Program-made: the position numbers and the translations under genes
Shown here: piece by piece, positions 45,692 through 54,897 of the stretch
Layout: each line of letters opens with the position of its first letter
How positions within the stretch are numbered: the first letter of the stretch is position 1
Notes under the pieces: model-generated
What the model saw: only the letters and a program-made list of their open reading frames with translations
What the model was told of the DNA's origin: nothing
Databases searched by the model: none
Source: Micrococcales bacterium
Lineage (GTDB): Bacteria > Actinomycetota > Actinomycetes > Actinomycetales > Microbacteriaceae
Assembly: GCA_947452985.1 (NCBI GenBank)
Contig: CANGEU010000002.1
Span: forward strand, 52,087-116,086
Reading direction: 5' to 3'
DNA: 64,000 nucleotides

Positions 45692-46690
45692 ATTCGCCTT
45701 TAGTCCGGTGAATAATTCATCGGTAACAGTGCCGACCAGTTCACAAAGTGACTCTGCGGTTGGCGCAAGTTCGCCCTCCGTACCAAACACGATAACGGTG
45801 TCGCCAACCTCATAATCGCCAGGATCGATAGTGGAAGCCAGTGGTCCGATTCGGTTGACTAAGTAGAGTTTCCCGTTGATTTCGACCCGAGCTAAACCCT
45901 CCAAATTGCTGAAATAACCATGGAGAAAACCGATTGAAATAACACCGTCGGCGATTACCTCAGCAGTGACCTTCATTGGTATTCCTAGGTCAAGTTCTGA
46001 AGCTGCAAGACCAGCGATTGGCGAAGTTCCGAAGGCACTTACTCCGATTCGAACCATTTCGTAGCGGCTTTCAGAAATTGCAAAGGCTGCTGGACTAGAG
46101 GCGATGTGACGGTAACCCTTAAAACCGAAGCGCTCCGCTTGGGCTACTGCTACTTCAAACTTTTGAATTGCAAGTGAGTCTTCTTCATCGGAAGTTCCGG
46201 ACAGATGAGACCAGACCGCCACAACATCGATCTCGCCCGCCTTCTCCAGTTCCAAAGCGCGCTCGGTAAATGCCTCCCAAAGCTCCGGACGGCAACCATT
46301 TCGGCTGAGTCCGGTATCTATTTTCAAATGAACCTGTGCCCTGCCTGGCGCCCTGGCAATCAGTTCAAGTTCGCTTAGTGAACCAGCGCTTAGATCTATT
46401 CCCATTCTCACGGCGCCAGCAAAGTCGCTATTTGGTGAATGAAGCCATGCGAAAGCAGGAGTTTCGATTCCTGCATTTCTCAGTTTTAGGCCAGTTTCAA
46501 TATCTAGCACTCCAAGAAAATCACAATCCGCTTCGCTGGCCGCTCTTGCCATGTCAACCAAACCATGACCGTAGGCGTCTGCTTTAACAACAGCCATTAC
46601 CTTTGATGGCGCCATTTTTGCTCTGATTTGCCTCAGGTTCTCGCGATACGTTTCGAGATCGATGTGCTTAGTTACGCTCAAGCTACCCAC
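45671..46690 (-). CDS. Alanine racemase homologue with divergent C-terminal domain
   Basis: 339 aa; TTG at 46681 is an alternative start overlapping the upstream stop. The PLP barrel is well preserved: AVVKADAYGHG (PLP-Lys ~36), LKIDTGLSRNG, and MVRIGVSAFG. The C-terminal domain is shortened and altered: the strand with the catalytic Tyr of Alr (GYxDG) reads IGFLHGYF, so Phe replaces Tyr, and the MDQ loop reads GPLAST. A separate Alr C-terminal domain protein is encoded directly upstream and overlaps it by 13 nt. Substrate and activity cannot be assumed to be alanine racemisation. Confidence 0.85.
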   Translation of the reverse strand: MGSLSVTKHIDLETYRENLRQIRAKMAPSKVMAVVKADAYGHGLVDMARAASEADCDFLGVLDIETGLKLRNAGIETPAFAWLHSPNSDFAGAVRMGIDLSAGSLSELELIARAPGRAQVHLKIDTGLSRNGCRPELWEAFTERALELEKAGEIDVVAVWSHLSGTSDEEDSLAIQKFEVAVAQAERFGFKGYRHIASSPAAFAISESRYEMVRIGVSAFGTSPIAGLAASELDLGIPMKVTAEVIADGVISIGFLHGYFSNLEGLARVEINGKLYLVNRIGPLASTIDPGDYEVGDTVIVFGTEGELAPTAESLCELVGTVTDELFTGLKANLTSYSN

Positions 46691-47265
46691 ACCCTTTTAA
46701 CTCGAGCGGTGATGCGTCCAAAAATCTCTAGGGGAGTGAATCCTGAGATTTTCACCCAAGTCTCCAGCGAGGAGTTGGAGTTGAAAAATGAGACTTCGGA
46801 ACCAAGCCTTGGATTTGCATCACCAAGATCAATGACACATTGATCCATAGCGATTCGTCCAATGCCGGAAAAGCCATTTTCGCCAACTTTGACTTCAAAC
46901 TGATTGGTGGCGTTACGCGGTATGCCGTCGGAAAAACCGATAGCGACTAAGCCAAGATTCGTTGACCCTTCGGTCTGTCCAAGGTAGCCATATGAAACTT
47001 TGGTTCCTGCCGGCACTCTTTTGACCGAAACCAACTCTCCAACTAGATCGATTGCTAGTTCGCCAGCACCAAGACCTAGTGCCTTTTCTAAAAGGAGTAG
47101 CTCTGAACCATATAGGCCAAGTAGCCCGTTTTCTTCCAGAAGTGCCTGGAGTAAAGGCTTTACTTCGACGTACTTCAAACCGTGAGCAGCAAGGTTGCGG
47201 TCAACCTTCGACCGTGAGAATCGAAGTTCTCTCCGAAGTCCTTTTTGCTGTTCCGAATTGTTCAT
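46678..47265 (-). CDS. Stand-alone alanine racemase C-terminal domain protein
   Basis: 195 aa. From residue ~50 it follows the end of an Alr barrel and the complete C-terminal domain: GLYGSE, VKRVPAGTKVSYG, AIGFSDGIPR, and GRIAMDQCVIDLGD. There is no PLP-lysine domain; residues 1-48 are unrelated and partly helical. The position of the catalytic Tyr is Phe111. It is cotranscribed and overlapping with the PLP-barrel homologue. Since Alr active sites are built from the barrel of one chain and the C-domain of another, a heteromer is plausible. A broken duplication is the alternative, but the frame and motifs are intact. Confidence 0.8.
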   Translation of the reverse strand: MNNSEQQKGLRRELRFSRSKVDRNLAAHGLKYVEVKPLLQALLEENGLLGLYGSELLLLEKALGLGAGELAIDLVGELVSVKRVPAGTKVSYGYLGQTEGSTNLGLVAIGFSDGIPRNATNQFEVKVGENGFSGIGRIAMDQCVIDLGDANPRLGSEVSFFNSNSSLETWVKISGFTPLEIFGRITARVKRVWVA

Positions 47266-47322
47266 GGTTCTATCAGTCTATTTAGCAGTGTGTCAGTCAG
47301 CGCCCAAGGGCGCTGGCTCGGC

Positions 47323-47328
47323 TAGCAT
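47323..47328 (+). promoter_or_regulatory. Predicted -10 element of parE (leaderless)
   Basis: TAGCAT lies 7 nt before GTG 47336, which has no Shine-Dalgarno sequence. Confidence 0.45.
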
Positions 47329-47335
47329 CTTCTTT

Positions 47336-49417
47336 GTGCCAACCAACGATTATTCCGCTCGCCATCTCTCTGTCTTAGAGGGGTTGGAAGCTGTTCGCAA
47401 GCGTCCTGGTATGTATATCGGTTCAACCGATTCGCGCGGCCTGATGCACTGTCTTTGGGAAATCATCGACAACTCTGTAGATGAAGCCTTGGCTGGGTTT
47501 GGTAGCAATATCGATGTTGTCCTACATAAGGATGGCTCGGTTGAAGTTCGCGATAAAGCCCGTGGTATTCCGGTAGACATCGAGCCAAAAACAGGGCTTA
47601 CGGGCGTAGAGGTCGTATTCACCAAACTTCACGCAGGTGGAAAGTTCGGATCTGGTTCCTATGCGGCGTCAGGTGGTCTGCACGGTGTAGGCGCTTCTGT
47701 GGTGAATGCGCTTTCGGCACGTCTCGATGTCGAGGTTGACCGCAACGGTAAAACCTATGCCATGTCGTTCCGTCGCGGTGAACCTGGAATTTTCGACGAT
47801 GCCAATGGTATTTCCGCAGAAAATAAATTCACTCCTTTTGAGAATGAAAGCAAACTGCGCGAAATTGGCAAAGTAGGAAAAGACGTAACTGGTTCGCGAG
47901 TACGTTACTGGACCGACCCTCAGATCTTTATCAAGGATGCCCACTTCGAACTTGAAGACCTCATTGGCCGAGCACGGCAAACGGCGTTTTTGGTAAGTGG
48001 ATTATCGCTCTCGGTAAGAGATGAACGACCTACCGAACCTGTGGAGCACAAGTTCAAGTTCGAAGGCGGTTTGTCGGAGTTTGCAGAATTCTTGGCCAAG
48101 GACACGCCACTGACCAGCACCTGGCGAATCCTGGGCGACGGTTCATTCACCGAAACCGTTCCAGTGTTGGACGAGTCGGGAAACATGGTTTCCAGAGAAG
48201 TTGAACGAAACTGCCAGGTTGAAGTAGCCCTCCGATGGGGAACTGGTTATGACTCTGAACTGAAGAGTTTCGTAAACATCATTGCTACTCCAAAGGGTGG
48301 AACTCACGTAGCTGGTTTCGAATCCGGACTAATGAAGGCACTTCGAGCCCAAATCGATGCAAATTCTCGAAAACTGAAACTAGGTAACGACAAGGTCGAG
48401 AAAGAAGACATTCTGGCCGGACTTACCGCAGTGGTCTCGGTTCGCCTGGCTGAGCCGCAATTCGAGGGTCAAACCAAAGAAATTCTTGGCACTCCAGCCG
48501 TTAAGAACATTGTTACCAACGTCGTTGCTAAGGCGCTTACCGAACGACTTACCAGTAGTAAACGAGACGACAAAGCTCAGTCGGCCTTGCTCTTGGAGAA
48601 AATTGTCGCCGAAATGAAGTCTCGCATCTCCGCGAGAACTCACAAAGAGACCCAACGTCGGAAGAATGCCCTGGAGTCATCGTCATTGCCGACAAAACTA
48701 GTTGACTGTCGAACTCAAGAGACTGATGGTTCGGAACTTTTCATCGTTGAGGGTGACTCTGCTCTAGGCACGGCCAAACTTGCCAGAAATAGCGAGTATC
48801 AAGCACTTCTTCCGATTCGCGGAAAAATACTCAACGTTCAAAAGGCCTCGGTTTCTGACATGTTGTCTAACTCGGAGTGTGCATCGATCATCCAGGTTAT
48901 TGGAGCTGGTTCTGGTCGAAGCTTCGAATTAGATGCTGCTCGCTACGGAAAAGTTATTTTGATGAGCGACGCCGACGTTGATGGTGCTCACATCCGAACC
49001 CTGCTGCTGACCCTATTTTTCCGTTACATGAAGCCAATGGTTGAGGCGGGTCGTGTTTTTGCGGCTGTTCCGCCGCTTCATCGGGTTGTAGTAATAAACC
49101 CAGGTTCAAAGGCTAACGACACGCTTTACACCTACTCACAGGCCGAGTTGGAAGCCGTGCTTGCCAAGCTGGCTGCACAAGGAAAGCGATACCAAGAGCC
49201 AATTCAGCGCTACAAAGGTCTTGGTGAAATGGATGCTGACCAATTGGCCGAAACCACCATGGATCGCGAACACCGTACTCTGAGACGCGTTCGAGTTGAA
49301 GATGCTGTTGCCGCTGAGAAGGTTTTTGAACTACTTATGGGCAACGAGGTTGCTCCTAGGCGCGATTTCATCATTGATTCGGCTGATAGTTTCGATACCG
49401 AAAAAATTGACGCCTAG
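47336..49417 (+). CDS. parE: DNA topoisomerase IV subunit B / second GyrB-type subunit
   Basis: Start placed at GTG 47336 (MPTNDYSARHL), 693 aa; the track's 47-codon extension overlaps the divergent racemase gene. GHKL ATPase motifs: EIIDNSVDEAL, KARGIPVD and GGLHGVGASVVN; TOPRIM motifs EGDSALG and DADVDGAHI. It pairs with the A-subunit gene convergent at 49.4 kb. Gene position close to sigA matches the second topoisomerase of actinobacteria (ParE), not the gyrB near the origin. Confidence 0.92.
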   Translation: MPTNDYSARHLSVLEGLEAVRKRPGMYIGSTDSRGLMHCLWEIIDNSVDEALAGFGSNIDVVLHKDGSVEVRDKARGIPVDIEPKTGLTGVEVVFTKLHAGGKFGSGSYAASGGLHGVGASVVNALSARLDVEVDRNGKTYAMSFRRGEPGIFDDANGISAENKFTPFENESKLREIGKVGKDVTGSRVRYWTDPQIFIKDAHFELEDLIGRARQTAFLVSGLSLSVRDERPTEPVEHKFKFEGGLSEFAEFLAKDTPLTSTWRILGDGSFTETVPVLDESGNMVSREVERNCQVEVALRWGTGYDSELKSFVNIIATPKGGTHVAGFESGLMKALRAQIDANSRKLKLGNDKVEKEDILAGLTAVVSVRLAEPQFEGQTKEILGTPAVKNIVTNVVAKALTERLTSSKRDDKAQSALLLEKIVAEMKSRISARTHKETQRRKNALESSSLPTKLVDCRTQETDGSELFIVEGDSALGTAKLARNSEYQALLPIRGKILNVQKASVSDMLSNSECASIIQVIGAGSGRSFELDAARYGKVILMSDADVDGAHIRTLLLTLFFRYMKPMVEAGRVFAAVPPLHRVVVINPGSKANDTLYTYSQAELEAVLAKLAAQGKRYQEPIQRYKGLGEMDADQLAETTMDREHRTLRRVRVEDAVAAEKVFELLMGNEVAPRRDFIIDSADSFDTEKIDA

Positions 49418-49423
49418 GGCTTC

Positions 49424-51862
49424 CTAGCGGGTTCCCACGCTAGCAATAGCGATTTCAATGGTCGAACCGCTGGCATCACGCTTTGCTAATGCAATCGCTT
49501 CGAGGTCAATCGGCTTACCATCGACACTGGCACCGAGTGGCTCTCCAGAGACGATTGCCGCAAAATACAGGTGGTCTTCGTCACGAATAAATTTGTGAGC
49601 TCGGACGCCACCGGTGGCTCGGCCTTTTGCAGGGAATTCGCTGAGTGCAGAGCGTTTCAAGCTTCCGCCGTCAATTCCGGCAAGGGTGCTGCCCGACTTG
49701 GCTGCGGTAATAACCTGAACGTCGCCGGCATGAATGACTTTGCCAAACGAAATAACTTGAGCGCCATCAGCAAGGTTGATTCCTGCGATACCAGCAGCGG
49801 CACGACCTGTTGCTCGAACCGATGTTGCATCAAACCGCAAGAGTTGAGCATCTGAGGTGATCAAAACATATTCTTTGGCGTCGTTGGCAATTGCTGCTCC
49901 AACGACTCGATCGCCGTCTTTCAGCGTGATTACTTCGAATTCGTCTTTGGCAGGATAATCGGCTGCAACTCGTTTTATTACGCCTTGCGCGGTTGCGAGT
50001 GCGATTTCGTCCGTGCTACTTAGGTCGAAGACATCGATGAACTTCTCGTCACCCTTGAGCCCAAGGAATTCCACAATCTTGATGGCAGCAGCAGGATCAA
50101 AAGTTTCTCCGACGGGAGGAATGTCGCCAGCGTGGATCCGAAGCATACGTCCGCTGCTGGTTAGGAAGCCAACATCTTTGCGGGTGCTGGTCTCAATGTG
50201 TTTGGCTACTCCGTCGTGGCGTTTGCGTTTGGCGCCTGGCAAACTTGCCACATAGGCTGGCGTGCGCCCCAGCAGCCCGCTGGAGGTCAGGAGAATCGAA
50301 CATTCGGTGTCTGCAAGTTCGGCGCCGGTAGCGATTGCCTTGGCGTTGCTCACAGCCTTTATCTCCCCAGACTCATCGAGAAGTTGAGTTCGTCTTGCAT
50401 CGCCATACTTATCGGCTACAGCCTGAAGTTCTTCGGCAACTAAAGCCTTGAGAAGTTTGTCGTTACCCAGCAATTTCTCAAGGTATTCAATCTCGGTTGC
50501 AAGATTTGCTGCCTCAGAATCAAGTTCGAGTTTGCTGAATTTTGTTAGCCGACGAAGTCGAAGCTCGAGGATGTATTCTGCCTGAATCTCAGACAGAATA
50601 AATCGGTCCATCAAATTTGTGCGCGCTTGATCGACTTCATCCGAAGAGCGAATGATCCGAATGACTTCGTCAATCTCCAGGATTGCCTTCAGTAGGCCCT
50701 CTACAAGATGTAGGCGAGCCTTCTTTTTACCAAGGCGGTTTTCGCTTCGACGGCGAGTTACCGTGATTCGGTGAGCAAGGAAGACGCCCAGAAGATCCCT
50801 AAGCCCAAGTGTCTGTGGGCGACCGTGAACCAGGGCCACGTTGTTGATGCCAAATGAGTCTTCCATCGGGGTGAAGCGGTAAAGAAGATCCAAAACGACT
50901 TCTGGGTCGAATCCGGTCTTGAGGCCGATCACAAGTTTCAAGCCGTTGGTGCGGTCAGTCAGGTCGGTTACATCTGAGATGCCTTGAAGCTTCTTATTGT
51001 TGACGCCTTCTTTGATCTTCTCGATGACTTTTTCAGGCCCAACGAGGTAAGGAAGTTCTGTAATTACTAGCCCAAGTTTTCTCGGGCTAACACTTTCAAC
51101 TGAAACCTTAGCTCTGGTCTTGAATGAACCACGACCGGTTTCATAGGCATCTCGAATTCCGTCCAACCCTACGATGATTCCGCCGGTTGGAAGATCTGGA
51201 CCTGGAACATACTTCATCAGCTCGGCATTGGTGGCGTCGACGTTGTTAAGTAGGTGGATTGATGCTGCAATGGTTTCCCGAAGATTGTGCGGGGCCATGT
51301 TGGTTGCCATGCCTACCGCGATACCGGCAGAGCCATTAACAAGCAGGTTTGGAAAAGCTGCCGGTAGAACCTCGGGCTCGGTTAATTGTGCGTCGTAGTT
51401 GGGCTTGAAGTTGACCACGTCTTCGTCTAGGTCCTCGTTCATAAGCATTGCTGCTTGACTCAAACGCGCTTCGGTGTAACGTGCAGCAGCCGGACCATCG
51501 TCCAAACTTCCAAAGTTTCCGTGGCCATCAATCAATGGCATTCGCAAACTAAAGTCCTGGGCCATTCGAACCATGGCATCATAAATTGCCGAGTCGCCGT
51601 GCGGGTGCAATTTACCCATTACTTCGCCTGTGACGCGAGCCGACTTTACGTGACCCTTGTCTGGGCGTAGTCCCATTTCACCCATTTGGTAGATGATTCG
51701 GCGGTGAACTGGCTTCAGGCCGTCGCGGGCATCAGGGAGCGCTCGAGAATAAATAACCGAATACGAGTACTCCAAGAAGGACTCTTGCATTTCAAGAGTC
51801 AGGTCGATGTCGACAATTTTTTCTGAGGGAGTGATGTTGTTCGTCATAGTTTCTTTATTCAT
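49424..51862 (-). CDS. parC: DNA topoisomerase IV subunit A / second GyrA-type subunit
   Basis: 812 aa. Breakage-reunion domain with [18 protein letters not shown], and [10 protein letters not shown] containing the catalytic Tyr near 132; the C-terminal half (~510-800) is the beta-pinwheel. The ATG at 51847 (MTNNITP) is an alternative start; TAGAGT lies 8 nt before ATG 51862. Converges with parE, with only 6 nt between the stops. It decatenates chromosomes with ParE. Confidence 0.93.
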   Translation of the reverse strand: MNKETMTNNITPSEKIVDIDLTLEMQESFLEYSYSVIYSRALPDARDGLKPVHRRIIYQMGEMGLRPDKGHVKSARVTGEVMGKLHPHGDSAIYDAMVRMAQDFSLRMPLIDGHGNFGSLDDGPAAARYTEARLSQAAMLMNEDLDEDVVNFKPNYDAQLTEPEVLPAAFPNLLVNGSAGIAVGMATNMAPHNLRETIAASIHLLNNVDATNAELMKYVPGPDLPTGGIIVGLDGIRDAYETGRGSFKTRAKVSVESVSPRKLGLVITELPYLVGPEKVIEKIKEGVNNKKLQGISDVTDLTDRTNGLKLVIGLKTGFDPEVVLDLLYRFTPMEDSFGINNVALVHGRPQTLGLRDLLGVFLAHRITVTRRRSENRLGKKKARLHLVEGLLKAILEIDEVIRIIRSSDEVDQARTNLMDRFILSEIQAEYILELRLRRLTKFSKLELDSEAANLATEIEYLEKLLGNDKLLKALVAEELQAVADKYGDARRTQLLDESGEIKAVSNAKAIATGAELADTECSILLTSSGLLGRTPAYVASLPGAKRKRHDGVAKHIETSTRKDVGFLTSSGRMLRIHAGDIPPVGETFDPAAAIKIVEFLGLKGDEKFIDVFDLSSTDEIALATAQGVIKRVAADYPAKDEFEVITLKDGDRVVGAAIANDAKEYVLITSDAQLLRFDATSVRATGRAAAGIAGINLADGAQVISFGKVIHAGDVQVITAAKSGSTLAGIDGGSLKRSALSEFPAKGRATGGVRAHKFIRDEDHLYFAAIVSGEPLGASVDGKPIDLEAIALAKRDASGSTIEIAIASVGTR

Positions 51863-51864
51863 TG

Positions 51865-51876
51865 TGGCAAACTCTA
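51865..51876. promoter_or_regulatory. Back-to-back -10 elements of parC and the phosphodiesterase gene
   Basis: Minus strand: TAGAGT (51871-51876), 8 nt before the parC ATG. Plus strand: TGGCAAACT (51865-51873), an extended -10-like sequence, 7 nt before ATG 51881. They overlap by 3 bp. Confidence 0.35.
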
Positions 51877-51880
51877 GGGG

Positions 51881-52996
51881 ATGACCCCTTTGATGCTACC
51901 TGCCGCCCCAAAAGATGTGGGGAGGCTCTCGGATGTGTTGGTGAGCGCTCTAGCGTCTGTAGGCGGCGATTTTGAAAATCGATTGAGGCTTCCAAAAGTC
52001 AAGCATTCGGTAGTGATCTTGGTCGACGGACTTGGTTTCGAAAACCTCCGCGATGCATCCGGTTATGCCAGGTTTTTGAATCAAAAATTAGAACATTCGA
52101 TTCGTTGCGAATTCCCAAGCACCACTGCGACATCGCTAACCGGTTTGGCCACCGGAACACGTTCCGGAATCCATGGGCTAATCGGTTATTCGGTCTTCGA
52201 CCGGCAGCTAAACGCTGTTCGCAACTTGCTAACTGGTTGGTCATCGCGGGCTGAGGCAGCGGAGTTCAAAATTCAACCGACGCTCTCGGAGGCAACCGGT
52301 GATATTCAGATGCATGTTATTGGCCCAGCCGTCTACGAAGCGAGCGGATTCACAGAACTGACCATGAAGGGCGCTAAATATTTGGCTGCCGAAACAATTG
52401 CTGAACGCTTCACGGGGCTTGAAAGAGTCTTAGCCACTGCCGGTTCGACGGTTACCTACCTTTATGTTCCGGAATTGGACCAAGCTGCTCACAAATTTGG
52501 AGTCTCATCTAATGAATGGCTGTACCTACTAGAGGAACTGGACTTAATCGTGAATCGGTTCAGTTCAAAATTGTCTGGAAATACCGGAGTTATCGTCACC
52601 GCAGATCATGGTGTTTTGGATGTTTCGCAAAATAGTCACATTTACCTGGACGAACTGCCTTGGTTTGAATCTAAGGTCAGTTACACGGCTGGTGACCCAA
52701 GATGCAACTTCGTTTATCTCAAAGACCAGAATGACTTGGAAGCCTTCATTCAGACTGCTAAAGAAAATTTAGGCGCCTCGGCCTACGTTTGCACGAACAA
52801 ACAATTGGTAGAAACCGGCTGGCTCGTTGAAGGGGAGTCTAAAGTAGCCCCAGATCTTTACCTTATTTGGAATGAGCCTAAGGTTGGCTACGATCGAAGG
52901 TTCTCGAAACCGCAGCATTTGAAAATGGTTGGCCAGCACGGAGGAATTTCAGATATAGAAACTCGAGTTCCGTTGATCAAACTTGGAAAGTACTAA
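51881..52996 (+). CDS. Alkaline phosphatase-superfamily phosphodiesterase/nucleotide pyrophosphatase
   Basis: 371 aa, no signal peptide. Core motifs: [10 protein letters not shown] (metal Asp), FPSTTATSL with the nucleophile Thr, [24 protein letters not shown] (metal Asp/His), VTADHGVLD and QHGG. This matches the cytoplasmic alkaline phosphatase family protein seen beside sepH in actinobacteria; substrate unknown. Divergent from parC by 18 nt; its TAA interlocks with the sepH TAG (4-nt overlap). Confidence 0.9.
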   Translation: MTPLMLPAAPKDVGRLSDVLVSALASVGGDFENRLRLPKVKHSVVILVDGLGFENLRDASGYARFLNQKLEHSIRCEFPSTTATSLTGLATGTRSGIHGLIGYSVFDRQLNAVRNLLTGWSSRAEAAEFKIQPTLSEATGDIQMHVIGPAVYEASGFTELTMKGAKYLAAETIAERFTGLERVLATAGSTVTYLYVPELDQAAHKFGVSSNEWLYLLEELDLIVNRFSSKLSGNTGVIVTADHGVLDVSQNSHIYLDELPWFESKVSYTAGDPRCNFVYLKDQNDLEAFIQTAKENLGASAYVCTNKQLVETGWLVEGESKVAPDLYLIWNEPKVGYDRRFSKPQHLKMVGQHGGISDIETRVPLIKLGKY

Positions 52997-53967
52997 AAGG
53001 CTTCTTCGTCGTCGGATTGAGTGCCGCGCACAATTTGATCCCAAGAAGGCATCGGTGCTCGTGACTTTTTTACCTCAGGTGTTGGTTTGACCTCTTCGAC
53101 CTCTTCGACCTCAGCCAGTTGACTTTCCTCCCCAATGTCTTGGGGAACAACTTCAATCACTTGAGTGATTTGAACCACTTCAGCTATAGGTTCTTCTGGT
53201 TCGAGTTCGAGTTCGAGTTCGGGTTCAGGCTCTACTTCTGGTTCAACAGCTGCCAGTGGTTCTGGTTCAATTTCGACAAAAGTCTCAGTTTTTGCTCTGC
53301 GACTTCTGAAAGCTTCCAGTTTGTCGGCAGTTACCACAGCGTCGGAATTCGAATTAGCCGGGTGCTCGGGAGCCACTGATTTTGCCGCACCTCTGAGTGG
53401 TGAATCAACCTCTGAGCCAGGTTTTGAAAGGGACTGTGCATTGGAAGTTTCGGGCGTTAGTTGGTAGCGACGTGGGTCGAAGGTCCAGGTTGCCGCCCCG
53501 ACTGAGTCGTTCAACAAATAGGAAACTGTGATTTCCCAAATTGAATTTTCAGATCTTTTCGCGCTCCAACGGATGTCCGAAGCACCCGAACTGTTCAGGT
53601 TTTGAAGGACCACTTCACCAAATGGCTTTTTTTCAACCTCGTTGAATCGATCTGCTGGTAGCTCAACGCGAATACTCAAGGCAAGGTCGACCATGTGTTG
53701 AAGTTCTTCCAACACCGGATGTGCGAACCGCTCAACTAGTGAAAGGCTGGTTCCGCTGCGCTCAGCAATGTCCGTGATGGATTCTCCAGCGCGAATTGCG
53801 TCCTGGATTTGTCTTGGGGTGAGCGGATCTCCGCTTGCGTCAGGAACTTTGTGCTCTTTTAGGGTTCGCAAGAGGGTTTCATCTACGGAAACTGAGAACT
53901 GCTCACCGTCTTCGCTGATTAGCAAAAGCGTGTTGTCTTCACGTCCGATTGGATTCAATTCGCGCAT
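52993..53967 (-). CDS. sepH: Septation protein SepH (DUF3071)
   Basis: Actinobacterial cell-division factor that binds FtsZ and stimulates its assembly. Start ATG 53967 with AGGAGGG upstream; 324 aa. N-terminal DUF3071 with a helix-turn-helix-like segment (SITDIAERSGTSLSLVERFAHPV, residues ~65-87 quoted in part) and conserved WTFDPRRYQL-like strand. The C-terminal half is disordered and acidic (VEPEPELELELEPEE), encoded by a GTTCGA hexamer repeat at 53199-53228. The C-terminal RAPMPSWDQIVRGT is the conserved tail. Confidence 0.92.
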   Translation of the reverse strand: MRELNPIGREDNTLLLISEDGEQFSVSVDETLLRTLKEHKVPDASGDPLTPRQIQDAIRAGESITDIAERSGTSLSLVERFAHPVLEELQHMVDLALSIRVELPADRFNEVEKKPFGEVVLQNLNSSGASDIRWSAKRSENSIWEITVSYLLNDSVGAATWTFDPRRYQLTPETSNAQSLSKPGSEVDSPLRGAAKSVAPEHPANSNSDAVVTADKLEAFRSRRAKTETFVEIEPEPLAAVEPEVEPEPELELELEPEEPIAEVVQITQVIEVVPQDIGEESQLAEVEEVEEVKPTPEVKKSRAPMPSWDQIVRGTQSDDEEAF

Positions 53968-54140
53968 AAAACCCTCCTGCCAGAAGTTTGCCACCACCTT
54001 CGGTCATATCCTGGGATTGGAGGAGGTGTGGAATAAAGAACTTTTTTTGGCGGTTTAGGCGTTTTGCGTTTGCGAAATCGTCAAACTTGTTGGACACTAA
54101 ACGCGCCTAAAGTAAAAGATGATTCACGAAGGGTAGGCAA

Positions 54141-54443
54141 ATGGCCACCGATTACGATGCTCCACGCAAAAACGACGACGATTCGGAGTCGCTAGAAGCG
54201 CTAAAGGATCGTCTTCCTGAAAAGTCTTCGGTCAGCTCTGACCTTGATGAGGTTGAACACCACGGCGAAATCATTGACTCGGATAAGCAAGACGAACTGA
54301 CCGAGGTAGTGGTGATTCCACCGCAGACCGATGAATTTACCTGTATGGATTGCTTTATAGTGAAGCACCGTTCGCAGATGTCTAAAGTCAAGAAGAAGAA
54401 GTCCGGAATCGAAGGACCATTCTGCACCGAGTGCGCAGACTAA
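54141..54443 (+). CDS. DUF4193 zinc-binding protein
   Basis: 100 aa. Acidic N-terminus (MATDYDAPRKND), and a C-terminal zinc site formed by CMDC and CTEC separated by a basic stretch. DUF4193 proteins are universal in actinobacteria and sit between sepH and DUF3093/dut; function unknown. GAAGGG 7 nt upstream is the ribosome binding site. It ends exactly where the convergent DUF3093 gene ends. Confidence 0.93.
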   Translation: MATDYDAPRKNDDDSESLEALKDRLPEKSSVSSDLDEVEHHGEIIDSDKQDELTEVVVIPPQTDEFTCMDCFIVKHRSQMSKVKKKKSGIEGPFCTECAD

Positions 54444-54875
54444 CTACTGATTCAGTAGTGCCGCTAGTTTCTCTGGGTTTCTAGTACTTACCAGCCAGTA
54501 CGGTGTCGGATCCTTAGGGTCGATAACCGGTATTTTCACTAGCCCCTTGACACTTGCCTGAATCGCAAGCCATGCTCTCGCGTCTAAATCTGGCCCCAAT
54601 GCAGCAAAAAGTTCATTTTTAGGGATCACAGTTGTGGATCCAAGATTCTTCAACTCAATGGTCGCGCCTCGCGCAGTAAGTGAGTCGCCCGTGAGAGTGA
54701 TGGTCGGCGAAGAGGCGAAGATTACGGCGACAAACGCCAGGGTAACGATTAGTGAAACCGGCAACGCTAGGGGAGCATCGATTGGCAACATCACGGCAAA
54801 TACGCTCGGAAAAAGCAATAACGGAAGCACCAAATTTGGGATGCTTGGCAACACTCGTTCTCGGAAAACAATCAC
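54444..54875 (-). CDS. DUF3093 family membrane protein
   Basis: 143 aa from GTG 54875. Two membrane helices near residues 13-30 and 38-55, then a C-terminal domain with DARAWLAIQASVKG and TPYWLVSTRNP, the DUF3093 signature. Function unknown. No Shine-Dalgarno; TAGTCT lies 6 nt before GTG. Divergent from dut with 22 nt between start codons. Confidence 0.9.
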   Translation of the reverse strand: MIVFRERVLPSIPNLVLPLLLFPSVFAVMLPIDAPLALPVSLIVTLAFVAVIFASSPTITLTGDSLTARGATIELKNLGSTTVIPKNELFAALGPDLDARAWLAIQASVKGLVKIPVIDPKDPTPYWLVSTRNPEKLAALLNQ

Positions 54876-54881
54876 GGATTT

Positions 54882-54891
54882 AGACTACGCT
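54882..54891. promoter_or_regulatory. Overlapping divergent -10 elements of DUF3093 and dut
   Basis: Minus: TAGTCT (54882-54887), 6 nt before GTG 54875. Plus: TACGCT (54886-54891), 6 nt before ATG 54898. The two hexamers share two base pairs. Confidence 0.5.
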
Positions 54892-54897
54892 CTAACC

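Noticed and set aside
47195-47335. Upstream 47-codon extension of parE
   Set aside because: It overlaps the divergent racemase C-domain gene and does not match GyrB/ParE N-termini; GTG 47336 with a -10 hexamer fits better.
53199-53228. Hexamer repeat GTTCGA
   Set aside because: It encodes the Glu-rich disordered part of SepH; no separate element is needed, though copy number may vary.
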